The notes beneath the pieces were generated by a model. It was not told the origin of the DNA. It was given only the letters and a program-made list of their open reading frames with translations, and searched no databases. Below are positions 1 to 7,526 of a stretch of DNA of 21,640 nt, piece after piece. The stretch comes from JBCAWW01 sp039024315 (GTDB taxonomy: Bacteria; Bacteroidota; Bacteroidia; J057): assembly GCA_039024315.1 (NCBI GenBank), contig JBCCQN010000136.1:1-21640 (forward strand), given 5' to 3'. Made by a program: the position numbers and the translations under genes. Position 1 is the first letter of the stretch; every line of letters begins with the position of its first letter.

Positions 1-405
1 AAGGCCGCGTTCTCGCAGAGGAAACCACGAAAAGACCGCCCTAGACATACCGGGAAAAGCACCCGCCTCTCCTGCCCCAAATAGCAGTCGTATTATCAAC
101 AAACTACCGTAGCTAAAAGCGGCTCCGGTAAAGGCCGTCAACAGGGACCAAAAGCTCACGATGCTGGCCAATACTTTGCGCGGCCCATAACGATCACTCA
201 TACTACCCGCTGGGACTTGACATAAGGCATAGCCTAAGGCAAATACCGATAGTACCCAGCCCATCTGTTTGTCATTAAGGTCTAGGCTGCCCGCAATGGG
301 TTCTTTGGCCACTGAGATACAGACTCTATCTATGTAAAGGAGGAGAGCCAGTAAAAACATGCCTCCTCCCACCAAAGCGCGAGTGGGGATTAGTTTAGTA
401 GTCAT
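1..405 (-). CDS. MFS transporter, ACS/hexuronate-like, N-terminal part (cut by window edge)
   Basis: This is the first 135 codons of an inner-membrane major facilitator that runs off the left edge of the window. The reading begins MTTKLIPTRALVGGGMFLLA and has a Bacteroidota-like DRVCISVA segment after the first membrane helix. Helix 2 contains GWVLSVFALGYALCQVPAG and is followed by the MFS motif A loop GSMSDRYGPRKVL. Two further hydrophobic helices follow, with GAGEAGAFPG in the fourth. This pattern fits the anion:cation symporter group that carries hexuronates, glucarate, tartrate and similar sugar acids (family knowledge). The start codon overlaps the stop of the upstream DUF1537 kinase gene in an ATGA tetranucleotide (402-405), so translation is probably coupled. 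Its likely role, inferred from the operon, is import of the acid sugar handled by the three upstream genes. The substrate cannot be read from the sequence. Confidence 0.85.
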   Translation of the reverse strand, partial: MTTKLIPTRALVGGGMFLLALLLYIDRVCISVAKEPIAGSLDLNDKQMGWVLSVFALGYALCQVPAGSMSDRYGPRKVLASIVSFWSLLTAFTGAAFSYGSLLIIRLLFGAGEAGAFPGMSRAVFSWFPLRERGL

Positions 406-1820
406 GGGCGAGTTTTCAATTTTTGCATGACCAGACTTAGGCTATCAGTCTGACCTACATTGCCGGGGAAAATAATCAAGGGCAAATCGGGAAAAAGGCT
501 CTCAGGGCCCGCCTGCCATACAGGGACTCCCGGTAATATTTGCCCCATCACTTTAGCGGCTTTTATTTGCAGGCTCTTAGTGGCAATATCACTAGAGGTG
601 ATCCCACCTTTGCTGATCAGATAGCGCGGAGGACGGCTCAATTGGCCGACTATCTGGCTTATGAAAGTAGAAATCTTGGCCCCAAGGTCTAAGCCTTCAT
701 CTTGCTCATCCTTGGCAATAAAGTCGCGGCTGGTGTAGAGCACCACGTCTTGTCCCGCTTGCAAATGATCATCAATTTCCTGACTCAGCTGATTGACTTT
801 AGGCACTATGTCAGCTTCAGCCAATAATTTGGGGACTTCAATCTCTATAAATTGAGCCGTAATACTTGCACGCAAATGAGCTAATTGCTGAGTCGTTTTG
901 GGTACATATGATCCTACTACGACCAAGCCTCCTTGCTTCTTGTGGGCCTCCGCTAATATTTCTTGCCCAAGCCAAGGCTTTGGTGCCTGATTTTGTAAAG
1001 CAGCTACAAAAGAGGCAGCTGTTCGGCAGATTACGGCTTGCTGAGAACGAAACAAGGCCAAGGCAAATTTTTGTAAGTCTTGGTAACAAAGGGCGTTGAC
1101 AATAACTACTTGCCCGCTTCGACATTGGTCTAGTTTGGCGATCAATTTTTCCTCATTCGCAGTTCTCAATTCCTCGATTGAGAAGGAAACCACCTCTTCA
1201 GAGACCACCTTAGCTGCGGTTTTCTCTTCTATCCAAGCCGCTAGCTGCGAATGCTCAAAACCAAAGTAATGGTCCCTACCATAAGCGGTTTGCGCTGCCG
1301 GAATTAAGCGTTCCGCCTCGCGGACATAATGCACATCCTCAATAGTGTAACGGCCCCCCTCAAAAAAAGCTGGAATGATGATAGTTAAGCTTTTGGCATC
1401 ACCCAAGCCTTCCAAAAGCGCATCCACCTCCGCGGGATAATGCCCTCTTAGCGTACTATCACTACGGCTAATCAACATGCATTGCTTGCCCGTAATTTGC
1501 TGCGCCTTTTTTATGTTTTGACCGATGGTATAGGCCAAATCCTTAGCTTTATTTTCCGTTAGGCTCCTTGAATTGGTGAGTATAAAAAAGAGCGAGCTGC
1601 CGCGCTCCAATTCAGCTATTATGCTCTTTAAGTCCCAATCAGTTAAAACAGAAACGCCATGCACAGTTTGCGAACCAGTAGGATCATCGTCCAGTACAAT
1701 AATCACATCCGTTTTTGCTTGTATCGCTTGTGTCAGGCCAGACATAGGTGTCCGTACTTGCTCGAGACTTTCGGCAAGTTCTTTTGGCAAATCAGCGATT
1801 AAACGTATGGGTAACTCCAT
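402..1820 (-). CDS. Four-carbon acid-sugar kinase family protein (DUF1537)
   Basis: A 472-residue cytoplasmic kinase of the DUF1537 family (OtnK/DtnK/DenK type), whose known members phosphorylate O4 of threonate, erythronate or related acid sugars using ATP. The N-terminal substrate domain carries the hallmark DDDPTGSQTVHG at residues 44-55 and the conserved RSDSTLRGH around 120. The C-terminal nucleotide-binding domain carries KGGITSSD at 404-411 and FPGNVG at 451-456. Length and domain order are normal for the family, so it looks intact. The start ATG overlaps the stop of the upstream cyclase-family gene by one base (TAATG), and its own stop overlaps the MFS start, so it is the third gene of a coupled operon. 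The exact acid sugar (D- or L-, threonate or erythronate) cannot be decided from sequence. No gene symbol is given because the subfamilies differ in substrate. Confidence 0.92.
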   Translation of the reverse strand: MELPIRLIADLPKELAESLEQVRTPMSGLTQAIQAKTDVIIVLDDDPTGSQTVHGVSVLTDWDLKSIIAELERGSSLFFILTNSRSLTENKAKDLAYTIGQNIKKAQQITGKQCMLISRSDSTLRGHYPAEVDALLEGLGDAKSLTIIIPAFFEGGRYTIEDVHYVREAERLIPAAQTAYGRDHYFGFEHSQLAAWIEEKTAAKVVSEEVVSFSIEELRTANEEKLIAKLDQCRSGQVVIVNALCYQDLQKFALALFRSQQAVICRTAASFVAALQNQAPKPWLGQEILAEAHKKQGGLVVVGSYVPKTTQQLAHLRASITAQFIEIEVPKLLAEADIVPKVNQLSQEIDDHLQAGQDVVLYTSRDFIAKDEQDEGLDLGAKISTFISQIVGQLSRPPRYLISKGGITSSDIATKSLQIKAAKVMGQILPGVPVWQAGPESLFPDLPLIIFPGNVGQTDSLSLVMQKLKTRP

Positions 1821-2470
1821 TAGGTCGGCATTTCAAGGGCTAGCACACGACAAGGAGCGCCGTCTCCACCTCGTATTTTGAGGGGTAGAGCGATCATCCA
1901 GACTAAGTCGGATCTAATCTGATCGAGATTACACAAACCCTCCACGATTTTGATCTTAGCCCCCAATAAAATTTGGTGAATCAGCGTCACTTCGGCTAAA
2001 TTATTGACATCCGCCACTGAAGGAGGCTCCACTCCTAACATATTGATCTTTCTGTTCCCCAACCAGTGGGCGAGTTCCTCAGAGATCCGCGGCAATTCAT
2101 GCCGGTATTTTTCCTGTCCTAAGTACTGGCTCCAATTGGTACGGATGATCAGGCTGTCTCCTGCTTGTATTTTCTCTGCGAGAACGCCTAGGTCCGAGAC
2201 TCCGATGAGCTGCTTGGGTTGGACAGAACTTAAGCTCAGCACCCAAGCCCGCCCCATCAAACTGTTAGGATCGTACTGATCAATCGTAGTTTCTAGCCCA
2301 AAATGCAAGGGCGCATCCATATGCGTACCCGCGTGAGAGTAGATCTCTAGATAATCAGCGTTCCATCCATCGGTTTCAAGCCTTCGGGCTGGTCGGGATT
2401 GATATCCGCTTATAGATTGATCATAGGCTAAGGTGAGGTCAATCACCGAGCCCGTAGTAGCAGTCAACAT
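1820..2470 (-). CDS. Cyclase/kynurenine-formamidase-like metal-dependent hydrolase
   Basis: A 216-residue protein of the cyclase family (PF04199; kynurenine formamidase, isatin hydrolase and related amide or lactone hydrolases). The family metal motif HxGTHxDxPxHF is complete: H46, G48, T49, H50, D52, P54, H56 and F57, which in characterised members binds a divalent metal. No signal peptide or membrane segment is seen, so it should be cytoplasmic. The ATG follows the upstream dehydrogenase stop after 10 bases with an AAAGGA Shine-Dalgarno-like sequence, and its TAA overlaps the kinase ATG by one base. Members of this family are often annotated by default as kynurenine formamidase, but there is no other tryptophan-degradation gene here. 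From the operon I infer that it opens a lactone, or hydrolyses an amide, of the acid sugar before phosphorylation. That role is not shown by the sequence itself. Confidence 0.85.
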   Translation of the reverse strand: MLTATTGSVIDLTLAYDQSISGYQSRPARRLETDGWNADYLEIYSHAGTHMDAPLHFGLETTIDQYDPNSLMGRAWVLSLSSVQPKQLIGVSDLGVLAEKIQAGDSLIIRTNWSQYLGQEKYRHELPRISEELAHWLGNRKINMLGVEPPSVADVNNLAEVTLIHQILLGAKIKIVEGLCNLDQIRSDLVWMIALPLKIRGGDGAPCRVLALEMPT

Positions 2471-2480
2471 AAGTCCTTTT

Positions 2481-3545
2481 CTATGCAGTTTGTAGCAGGT
2501 GGTCTAGAATCAATTTTCCGAGTTCTTGGCTGGAGGCATTTCCTCCCAAGTCAACGGTTAGACGGCCACTTGCCGTAGCTGCATCTACTGCTGCCATGAT
2601 TTGTTGGGCCGCTTTGGTTTCCCCTAAATGCTCAAGCATGATGGCCCCAGACCAAATTTGTCCCACTGGATTGGCAATACCTTGGCCAGCAATATCGGGA
2701 GCGGAGCCATGAATTGGTTCAAACATACTAGGATAGTCTTTTTCGGGATTGATATTACCACTGCCACCCAAGCCCAAACTCCCCATGATAGCACCACCCA
2801 GATCGCTCAGAATATCGCCAATCATATTAGTGGTTACAATCACATCAAAGCCTTCGGGTTTCAGCACAAAGTTTGCCGAAGCCGCATCTACATACATTTT
2901 GCGGTAGTCTACATCCGGAAACTCCTGAGCTACCTTTTCGATGACATAATCCCAGTAAGCAAGTGTATGTATCAGCGTATTGGATTTGGTAACATTGGTT
3001 ACATGCTTACGACGGGTTTGGGCCAGACGAAAAGCATAGCGAGCGATCTGCTCTATGCCTTGACGGGTAAAGACATTGGTTTCAGTAGCCAGGCCATGAG
3101 GCTCATCTGGATAGAAAATCTTTCCATTCTGGACAAACTCTCCTTCATTGTTTTCTCGTACTACCACAAAATCAAAGTCTCCAACTGCCTTACCGCTGAG
3201 CGGACTATCAACTCCAGGAAACATCCGGACAGGACGATAATTGGCGTATTGACGAAAATGGTTGCGAACCTTAAATGTGTAAAGCATTGCAGGTAAAGTA
3301 TCATCTACTTCTGGATGTCCCACCGCCCCAAAAAAGATTGCGTCAAATTTACTTAACTGATCTAGACCATCTTCGGGCATAAAAGCACCCGTTTGGAGAT
3401 AATGCTCCGCCCCCCACGGGAAATGTGAAGCTTCCACTGCAAAGTGATTTGCCTTTGCGGCTGTTTCGATTATCTCCCAAGCGATGGGCATAATTTCTTT
3501 ACCAACGCCATCTCCTGGTACCACCGCAATTTGATAGGTATTCAT
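2481..3545 (-). CDS. Tartrate/D-malate dehydrogenase-like beta-decarboxylating dehydrogenase
   Basis: A 354-residue cytoplasmic NAD-dependent enzyme of the isocitrate/isopropylmalate dehydrogenase superfamily, closest by eye to tartrate dehydrogenase/decarboxylase and D-malate dehydrogenase. Features seen: PGDGVG at residues 10-15; the substrate-binding stretch with YANYRPVRMFPGV; VVRENNEGE; the TKSNTL lysine region; the metal-binding GDILSDLGG; and the cofactor-binding loop EPIHGSAPDIAG, which is typical of NAD users. Length is normal. I chose the ATG at 3545 over an in-frame TTG two codons upstream because it gives the usual short N-terminus before the first beta strand. It is the promoter-proximal gene of the operon. 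In the superfamily the enzyme oxidises a hydroxyl beta to a carboxylate and then decarboxylates. PdxA-type enzymes perform the same chemistry on 4-phospho-threonate or -erythronate, so this protein could act on the DUF1537 kinase product (inference). An alternative is a simple tartrate or malate dehydrogenase. Confidence 0.88.
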   Translation of the reverse strand: MNTYQIAVVPGDGVGKEIMPIAWEIIETAAKANHFAVEASHFPWGAEHYLQTGAFMPEDGLDQLSKFDAIFFGAVGHPEVDDTLPAMLYTFKVRNHFRQYANYRPVRMFPGVDSPLSGKAVGDFDFVVVRENNEGEFVQNGKIFYPDEPHGLATETNVFTRQGIEQIARYAFRLAQTRRKHVTNVTKSNTLIHTLAYWDYVIEKVAQEFPDVDYRKMYVDAASANFVLKPEGFDVIVTTNMIGDILSDLGGAIMGSLGLGGSGNINPEKDYPSMFEPIHGSAPDIAGQGIANPVGQIWSGAIMLEHLGETKAAQQIMAAVDAATASGRLTVDLGGNASSQELGKLILDHLLQTA

Positions 3546-3579
3546 GAGCAATTTTATTCTTTCTATTGATGCTTAATAT

Positions 3580-3610
3580 GAAAGATACTTATAGTCAGCT
3601 TAACCACAAG
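3580..3610 (-). promoter_or_regulatory. Possible promoter of the acid-sugar operon
   Basis: On the minus strand a TTG (3607-3609) is followed after 19 bases by TATCTTTC (3587-3580), one mismatch from the Bacteroidota -7 element TAnnTTTG. It lies about 35 bases upstream of the dehydrogenase ATG. The call rests on pattern match only, and the -33 element is minimal. Confidence 0.3.
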
Positions 3611-3662
3611 CATTTTTCCTCCAATTCGAAACAAACTAAGGAAATCAGCCGAAGGGGACTAC

Positions 3663-3685
3663 CTCCTAGACTTCTAGACTAGGAG
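3663..3685. promoter_or_regulatory. Inverted repeat, possible operator between divergent genes
   Basis: CTCCTAG (3663-3669) and CTAGGAG (3679-3685) form a perfect 7-base inverted repeat around a 9-base centre that itself contains TCTAGA. The stretch also reads as a tandem of two near-identical copies of (C/T)CTAGACT. It lies in the gap between the acid-sugar operon and the divergent secreted hydrolase, about 120 bases from one start and 100 from the other. That is a reasonable position for a shared regulator site. No regulator gene is in the window. Confidence 0.3.
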
Positions 3686-3781
3686 ATAAAGACAATTGTG
3701 GTACAGATTTACCCAAACGATTCAGCCATCAATTTTCGAAAGAATCTAAATTGTTGTTCACTACTACAAGTCTCGAAGCTC

Positions 3782-6349
3782 ATGCTAAAAAATCATTCCT
3801 TTTTCCTATTACTTAACTGGATTTTTATGAGTCTGCCTCTGATTTCAGTGGGGCAACTCGACAAAGCTATCATTGACGCTAGCGTTGTATTTACGGGGGA
3901 AAATGACCTCATCGCGGTGGAAGCAGAACACTTTTATAAGCAGACTGCCAAGGAGGTCAGAGCTTGGTATAGACATAGTGCTCAGGAATCTCCCCACGCA
4001 GGACTCGATACAGATCCTCAGCATCTCGCGGGGGCGAGCAACCACGCCTACCTTGAAATCTTACCTGATACCCGTACCACTCACGATGATCCAATAAAAG
4101 CTGGACTAAACTTCATGAACGAGGCTGGCAAAATGGCCGTCCTTCACTACAAGGTGCAGATCAAAACAGCCGGAAGATATTATGTTTGGGTGCGGACCTT
4201 TTCGACAGGCTCAGAGGACAATGGCCTTCATGTAGGTATTGATGGAACTTGGCCCGAACACGGTCAACGCATGCAGTGGACCACCAAACATCGGTGGTAC
4301 TGGGCCAATAAGCAACGCACTAAGGAAGTACATGTGGGCGTCCCCATGGAAATATATCTGGACATTGCCGAAGCGGGCGAACATGAGATCATGTTTAGTA
4401 TGCGGGAGGATGGCTTTGAGTTTGATAAATTCATTTTAGTCCGAGACAAAGACTTCAGGCCTAAGCAAGACCAAGGGCCAGCACCTAGCTTATATGCGGG
4501 TTCCTCTCTGCCTGTTTTTTCGCCTTCGCCGAACGCTCATTCTTCCATTATTGACGGCCCCGATGGGAGCGGTAAAATCGAAATAAAAGGAGAATTACAA
4601 CAATGGCACAAAGTAAGCCTCGTTTTAGATGGGCCCTTTGCGAGAGAAGATGACGATGATCCCAACCCCTTTACAGATTATCGCATGGACGTACGCTTTA
4701 CCCATGAATCTGGCAGTCCTAGCTACAAGGTAGCAGGCTATTTTGCCGCTGACGGCAATGGGGCTGAAAGTTCCGCGATAGCGGGAACCAAATGGATCGC
4801 CCATCTTTCGCCAGATAAAGCTGGCCGCTGGGATTATGAAGTATCGTTCCACGCAGGGGAAAACATCGCTATCCTAGAGGTGCCATGGGCGGAAGCACTA
4901 GCACCATACCACGGAATCAAAGGCAGCTTTGCTATCCAAGAATCTGACAAATCAGGACGAGATTTCCGCGCTCATGGGAGACTTACCTACGTTGGTAAAC
5001 GATACTTACAATTTGCAGGCAGCGGAGAATATTTTTTCAAAGCGGGAGCGGATGCGCCAGAGACATTTTTAGCCTACGATCAATTTGATGGCACCTACAC
5101 GGCCAAAATGCCCCTCAAAACTTGGGAGCCCCACCTACAAGATTGGCAAGATGGTGATCCTTTGTGGCAAAAAGACAAGGGTAAGACTATCATTGGTGCA
5201 CTCAACTATTTAGCGGCAAAAGAGGTCAATGCCTTTTCTTTTTTGACCTACAATGCTGGTGGAGACGGAGATAATGTTTGGCCCTTCGTGCAACGCGAGG
5301 ACAAATATCACTATGATTGCTCCAAGCTAGCTCAATGGCAGATTGTGTTTGATCACGCCCAAAAACTAGGACTCCATTGTCATTTCAAGCTGCAAGAAAC
5401 GGAGAATGACGACAATCGTCGCAAAGGTATGGACCGAGTGATCCCCTCTCTCGATGGTGGGAAATTAGGACCGCAGAGACGCTTGTATTATCGTGAGATG
5501 ATTGCCCGTTTTGGCTATTTGCTGGCTTTAAACTGGAACATTGGTGAAGAGAGTACTCACACTACCGAGGAGCAACAGCAAATTGCGAGCTTCTTTACCG
5601 AAAACGATCCCTATCAGCATAATTTGGTCCTACACACCTATCCCAATCAGCAAGAAAAGGTGTACACTCCATTATTGGGAGATGCCTCCACCTTGACCGG
5701 AGCGTCTTTACAAAATCAGTGGAATGCCGCCCATCGCTGGACGCTCCATTGGGTAGAAGCTTCTGCCAAAGCAGGCCGTCAATGGGTGGTAGCCAATGAT
5801 GAACAGGGCTCAGCAGGCTTAGGGACTCCTCCAGATCCTGATTATCCGAGTTTTGATGCGTCTTCTATCGACTACGATCTGCATGATATCCGTAAGCAAA
5901 CTCTTTGGGGCAACCTTATGGCGGGTGGAGCCGGCGTTGAGTACTATTTTGGTTATAAACTACCTGAAAACGATCTTTTTTGTGAGGATTACCGTAGCCG
6001 AGACCAAAGCTGGGATTATGCGGCTCACGCTATTCGATTTTTTAATGAATCGGGCCTAGCGTTCCATGAAATGGCCAACCAAAATGCACTAATCGGAAAT
6101 CCTGAAAACAAGAAGGATGCCTATTGCCTAGCGAAAGAAAACGAAGTCTACCTAGTCTATCTTGCTTACACAGAGGAAGTTGCTTTAGATTTGAGCCAAA
6201 CCAAAGGTACCTTTGAGCTGCAATGGTTCAACCCTAGGACGGGGGAAATATGGCCAAAGAGTCGTACTGTAAAAGGGGGTAAAAGCGTGAGATTACGTCC
6301 CCCTACTGAAAGAGGAGAAGACTGGCTCGCAATCCTAAAAAGGCAGTAA
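3782..6349 (+). CDS. Secreted putative glycoside hydrolase with GH115-C-like and DUF5060 domains
   Basis: An 855-residue exported protein. I place the start at ATG 3782 because the following MLKNHSFFLLLNWIFMSLPL makes a signal peptide (cleavage probably near VGQ). An in-frame GTG at 3698 would add 28 residues with no signal character. Domains by eye: residues about 32-222, a jelly-roll like the GH115 C-terminal domain (VEAEHFYKQ, then YYVWVRTFS and FEFDKFILV); about 263-373, DUF5060 (an Ig-like domain found ahead of TIM barrels); about 400-760, a probable (beta/alpha)8 barrel; about 776-855, a C-terminal beta domain resembling the collagen-binding-type domain of this group. Candidate catalytic acids of a clan GH-A-like barrel are E589 in WNIGEES and E674 in VVANDEQG. 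I do not recognise a CAZy family. Its stop abuts the convergent DUF6157 gene. The divergent arrangement suggests, but does not prove, a link to the acid-sugar operon. Confidence 0.75.
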   Translation: MLKNHSFFLLLNWIFMSLPLISVGQLDKAIIDASVVFTGENDLIAVEAEHFYKQTAKEVRAWYRHSAQESPHAGLDTDPQHLAGASNHAYLEILPDTRTTHDDPIKAGLNFMNEAGKMAVLHYKVQIKTAGRYYVWVRTFSTGSEDNGLHVGIDGTWPEHGQRMQWTTKHRWYWANKQRTKEVHVGVPMEIYLDIAEAGEHEIMFSMREDGFEFDKFILVRDKDFRPKQDQGPAPSLYAGSSLPVFSPSPNAHSSIIDGPDGSGKIEIKGELQQWHKVSLVLDGPFAREDDDDPNPFTDYRMDVRFTHESGSPSYKVAGYFAADGNGAESSAIAGTKWIAHLSPDKAGRWDYEVSFHAGENIAILEVPWAEALAPYHGIKGSFAIQESDKSGRDFRAHGRLTYVGKRYLQFAGSGEYFFKAGADAPETFLAYDQFDGTYTAKMPLKTWEPHLQDWQDGDPLWQKDKGKTIIGALNYLAAKEVNAFSFLTYNAGGDGDNVWPFVQREDKYHYDCSKLAQWQIVFDHAQKLGLHCHFKLQETENDDNRRKGMDRVIPSLDGGKLGPQRRLYYREMIARFGYLLALNWNIGEESTHTTEEQQQIASFFTENDPYQHNLVLHTYPNQQEKVYTPLLGDASTLTGASLQNQWNAAHRWTLHWVEASAKAGRQWVVANDEQGSAGLGTPPDPDYPSFDASSIDYDLHDIRKQTLWGNLMAGGAGVEYYFGYKLPENDLFCEDYRSRDQSWDYAAHAIRFFNESGLAFHEMANQNALIGNPENKKDAYCLAKENEVYLVYLAYTEEVALDLSQTKGTFELQWFNPRTGEIWPKSRTVKGGKSVRLRPPTERGEDWLAILKRQ

Positions 6350-6760
6350 TTACTTCCTTTTGGACCGCATCGCCTTCATTTTTTTGATGGAATCGTCTTT
6401 TAGAAAGGCCTGATACTGAGGATCGTCCGCAGCATAGATCGCGACTTTGCCTTCGGCATTACTGTGTACGCCCCAGCCATATCGCTTGCTTAGAGGAGCA
6501 GCGCGAAAACAAGGCTGACCTTTGGAAAAATATTTCTGCCGTTCGGCTTCCCAATCAGTCTTATGAAAGCCTTTGCGAGTGGCAAAAACAGCGAACAATA
6601 CCTCGTCCGAAGTGTATTCATAGGGATGATTATAAACCATATCAAAAAGGTAGTTGGCTACTGACTTTTTATTTCCCCGAAGCGGAGGCACCTCCCCTAT
6701 TTTTGTGGGGCAATCCTCGGCGATTTCGATAAAGGTGTTGTAATAATTAGTAGAGTGCAT
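6350..6760 (-). CDS. DUF6157 family protein
   Basis: A 136-residue soluble protein matching the small uncharacterised DUF6157 family by its start (MHSTNYYNTFIEIAEDCP), the middle segment YTSDEVLFAVFA, and the KRYGWGVH and AIYAADDPQYQ segments near the end. I chose ATG 6760 because family members begin at this MH(S/T)TNY. An in-frame TTG six codons upstream (6778) is the only longer option and has no better ribosome site. No catalytic motif is evident, and there is no signal peptide or membrane segment. The lysine/arginine-rich tail (KKMKAMRSKRK) could bind nucleic acid or simply be a charged terminus. The gene converges on the secreted hydrolase with no spacer between the two stop codons, and lies 63 bases downstream of the MORN lipoprotein gene. 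Function unknown. Confidence 0.8.
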   Translation of the reverse strand: MHSTNYYNTFIEIAEDCPTKIGEVPPLRGNKKSVANYLFDMVYNHPYEYTSDEVLFAVFATRKGFHKTDWEAERQKYFSKGQPCFRAAPLSKRYGWGVHSNAEGKVAIYAADDPQYQAFLKDDSIKKMKAMRSKRK

Positions 6761-6823
6761 GCTGATCTTTTGAGACAAGATAATCGCAGTTTTGACAACT
6801 CCTACTAAAAGGGCTTCGCAAAG

Positions 6824-7456
6824 TTAGTCTCCTTTATACTGAACCTCCTCATCTGCCAAACCGAAACACAATGAGGCTCTTTTTAGGCCAAAAATACGCC
6901 CATTTTTTGCCTCATAGTTGGCGAATAGATCGCCATTTTTTCGAAAGGCTCTTTGCTGTCCTTCTTCTCGCCCCATATTGAGCTGAAGTTCTTTAAATAA
7001 CTCGCCAGTGGGATACCATTTCCGCTGCAGGCCATGGGCTTTGCCCTGAAAATAATTGAGCTGGGAAATGAGTAAGTGATCAGCTGAAGAAGCCCACATA
7101 TTCTTTTCGCCATGGAGTTTTCCCAAATGATAGTGAGATTGAAATTTGAGGTGTCCATCAGGATACCAAACCAAAGATATTTGATGCTTTTTGCCTTCAA
7201 AGAGGCCAAATTTTTGCTTTAAACGCCCATCGGGATAGCGGCTAATTGCGTAGCCAGAATAACATTGTCCGTCTAGGGTCCACATAGAAATCTTATTGTC
7301 GTAGAGCAAGTCTGAGACATCCACCGTTTGGGATGGAATCTCTATCGTTAAGGAGCTTGCAGGCTTCGCTTTCATATTTCCAGTTTTCACTTGGCTAGCA
7401 CAGCCCCCAAGTGTCAACATTAAAACCAGCCCTAGGATCAACTTTATCAGGTTCAT
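6824..7456 (-). CDS. MORN-repeat lipoprotein (YwqK-like)
   Basis: A 210-residue predicted lipoprotein. The N-terminus MNLIKLILGLVLMLTLGGC is a type II signal peptide with the lipid-anchored Cys at 19. From about residue 60 it carries four to five short repeats of the MORN_2 type, recognisable by YPDGRLKQKFGLFEGKKH, WYPDGHLKFQSHYHLGKLHG, then YFQGKAHGLQRKWYPTGELF and FRKNGDLFANYEAKNGR. Such repeats form beta-hairpin ribbons. Database entries often label such proteins 'toxin-antitoxin system YwqK family antitoxin', but a lipoprotein with no toxin partner does not support that role. The gene follows the YHYH lipoprotein gene on the same strand after 70 bases, with a strong hairpin between them. 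Function unknown, probably at the outer membrane or in the periplasm. Confidence 0.82.
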   Translation of the reverse strand: MNLIKLILGLVLMLTLGGCASQVKTGNMKAKPASSLTIEIPSQTVDVSDLLYDNKISMWTLDGQCYSGYAISRYPDGRLKQKFGLFEGKKHQISLVWYPDGHLKFQSHYHLGKLHGEKNMWASSADHLLISQLNYFQGKAHGLQRKWYPTGELFKELQLNMGREEGQQRAFRKNGDLFANYEAKNGRIFGLKRASLCFGLADEEVQYKGD

Positions 7457-7472
7457 CTTTAAAAATCTGAGG

Positions 7473-7501
7473 GAAACAGCCTGCCGAAAGCAGGCTGTTT
7501 C
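7473..7501 (-). terminator. Stem-loop terminator between the YHYH and MORN genes
   Basis: A 12-base perfect stem, GAAACAGCCTGC (7473-7484) pairing with GCAGGCTGTTTC (7490-7501), closes a 5-base loop. Read on the minus strand it starts 25 bases after the YHYH stop and is followed, after CCTCAGA, by a run of five T. The stem is strong but the T-run is short and displaced, so it may be a leaky terminator or attenuator that sets the MORN gene level. Confidence 0.7.
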
Positions 7502-7526
7502 TATAAAACTCTATGCAGAAAACTTA

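Noticed and set aside
2628..3296. 222-codon open frame on the plus strand inside the dehydrogenase gene
   Set aside because: It is the antisense shadow of a gene with clear family motifs. Its translation has no recognisable domain or plausible start context.
3546..3551. TTG start two codons upstream of the dehydrogenase ATG
   Set aside because: ATG at 3545 gives the usual family N-terminus, and nothing favours the TTG.
3698..3781. GTG start at 3698 adding 28 residues to the secreted hydrolase
   Set aside because: The extra residues are polar and would bury the signal peptide that begins at ATG 3782. The AGGAG upstream of the GTG is part of the inverted repeat.
6824..7456. Toxin-antitoxin system, from the common 'YwqK family antitoxin' label for MORN_2 proteins
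   Set aside because: The protein has a lipoprotein signal and no adjacent toxin gene. The flanking genes are another lipoprotein and a DUF6157 protein.
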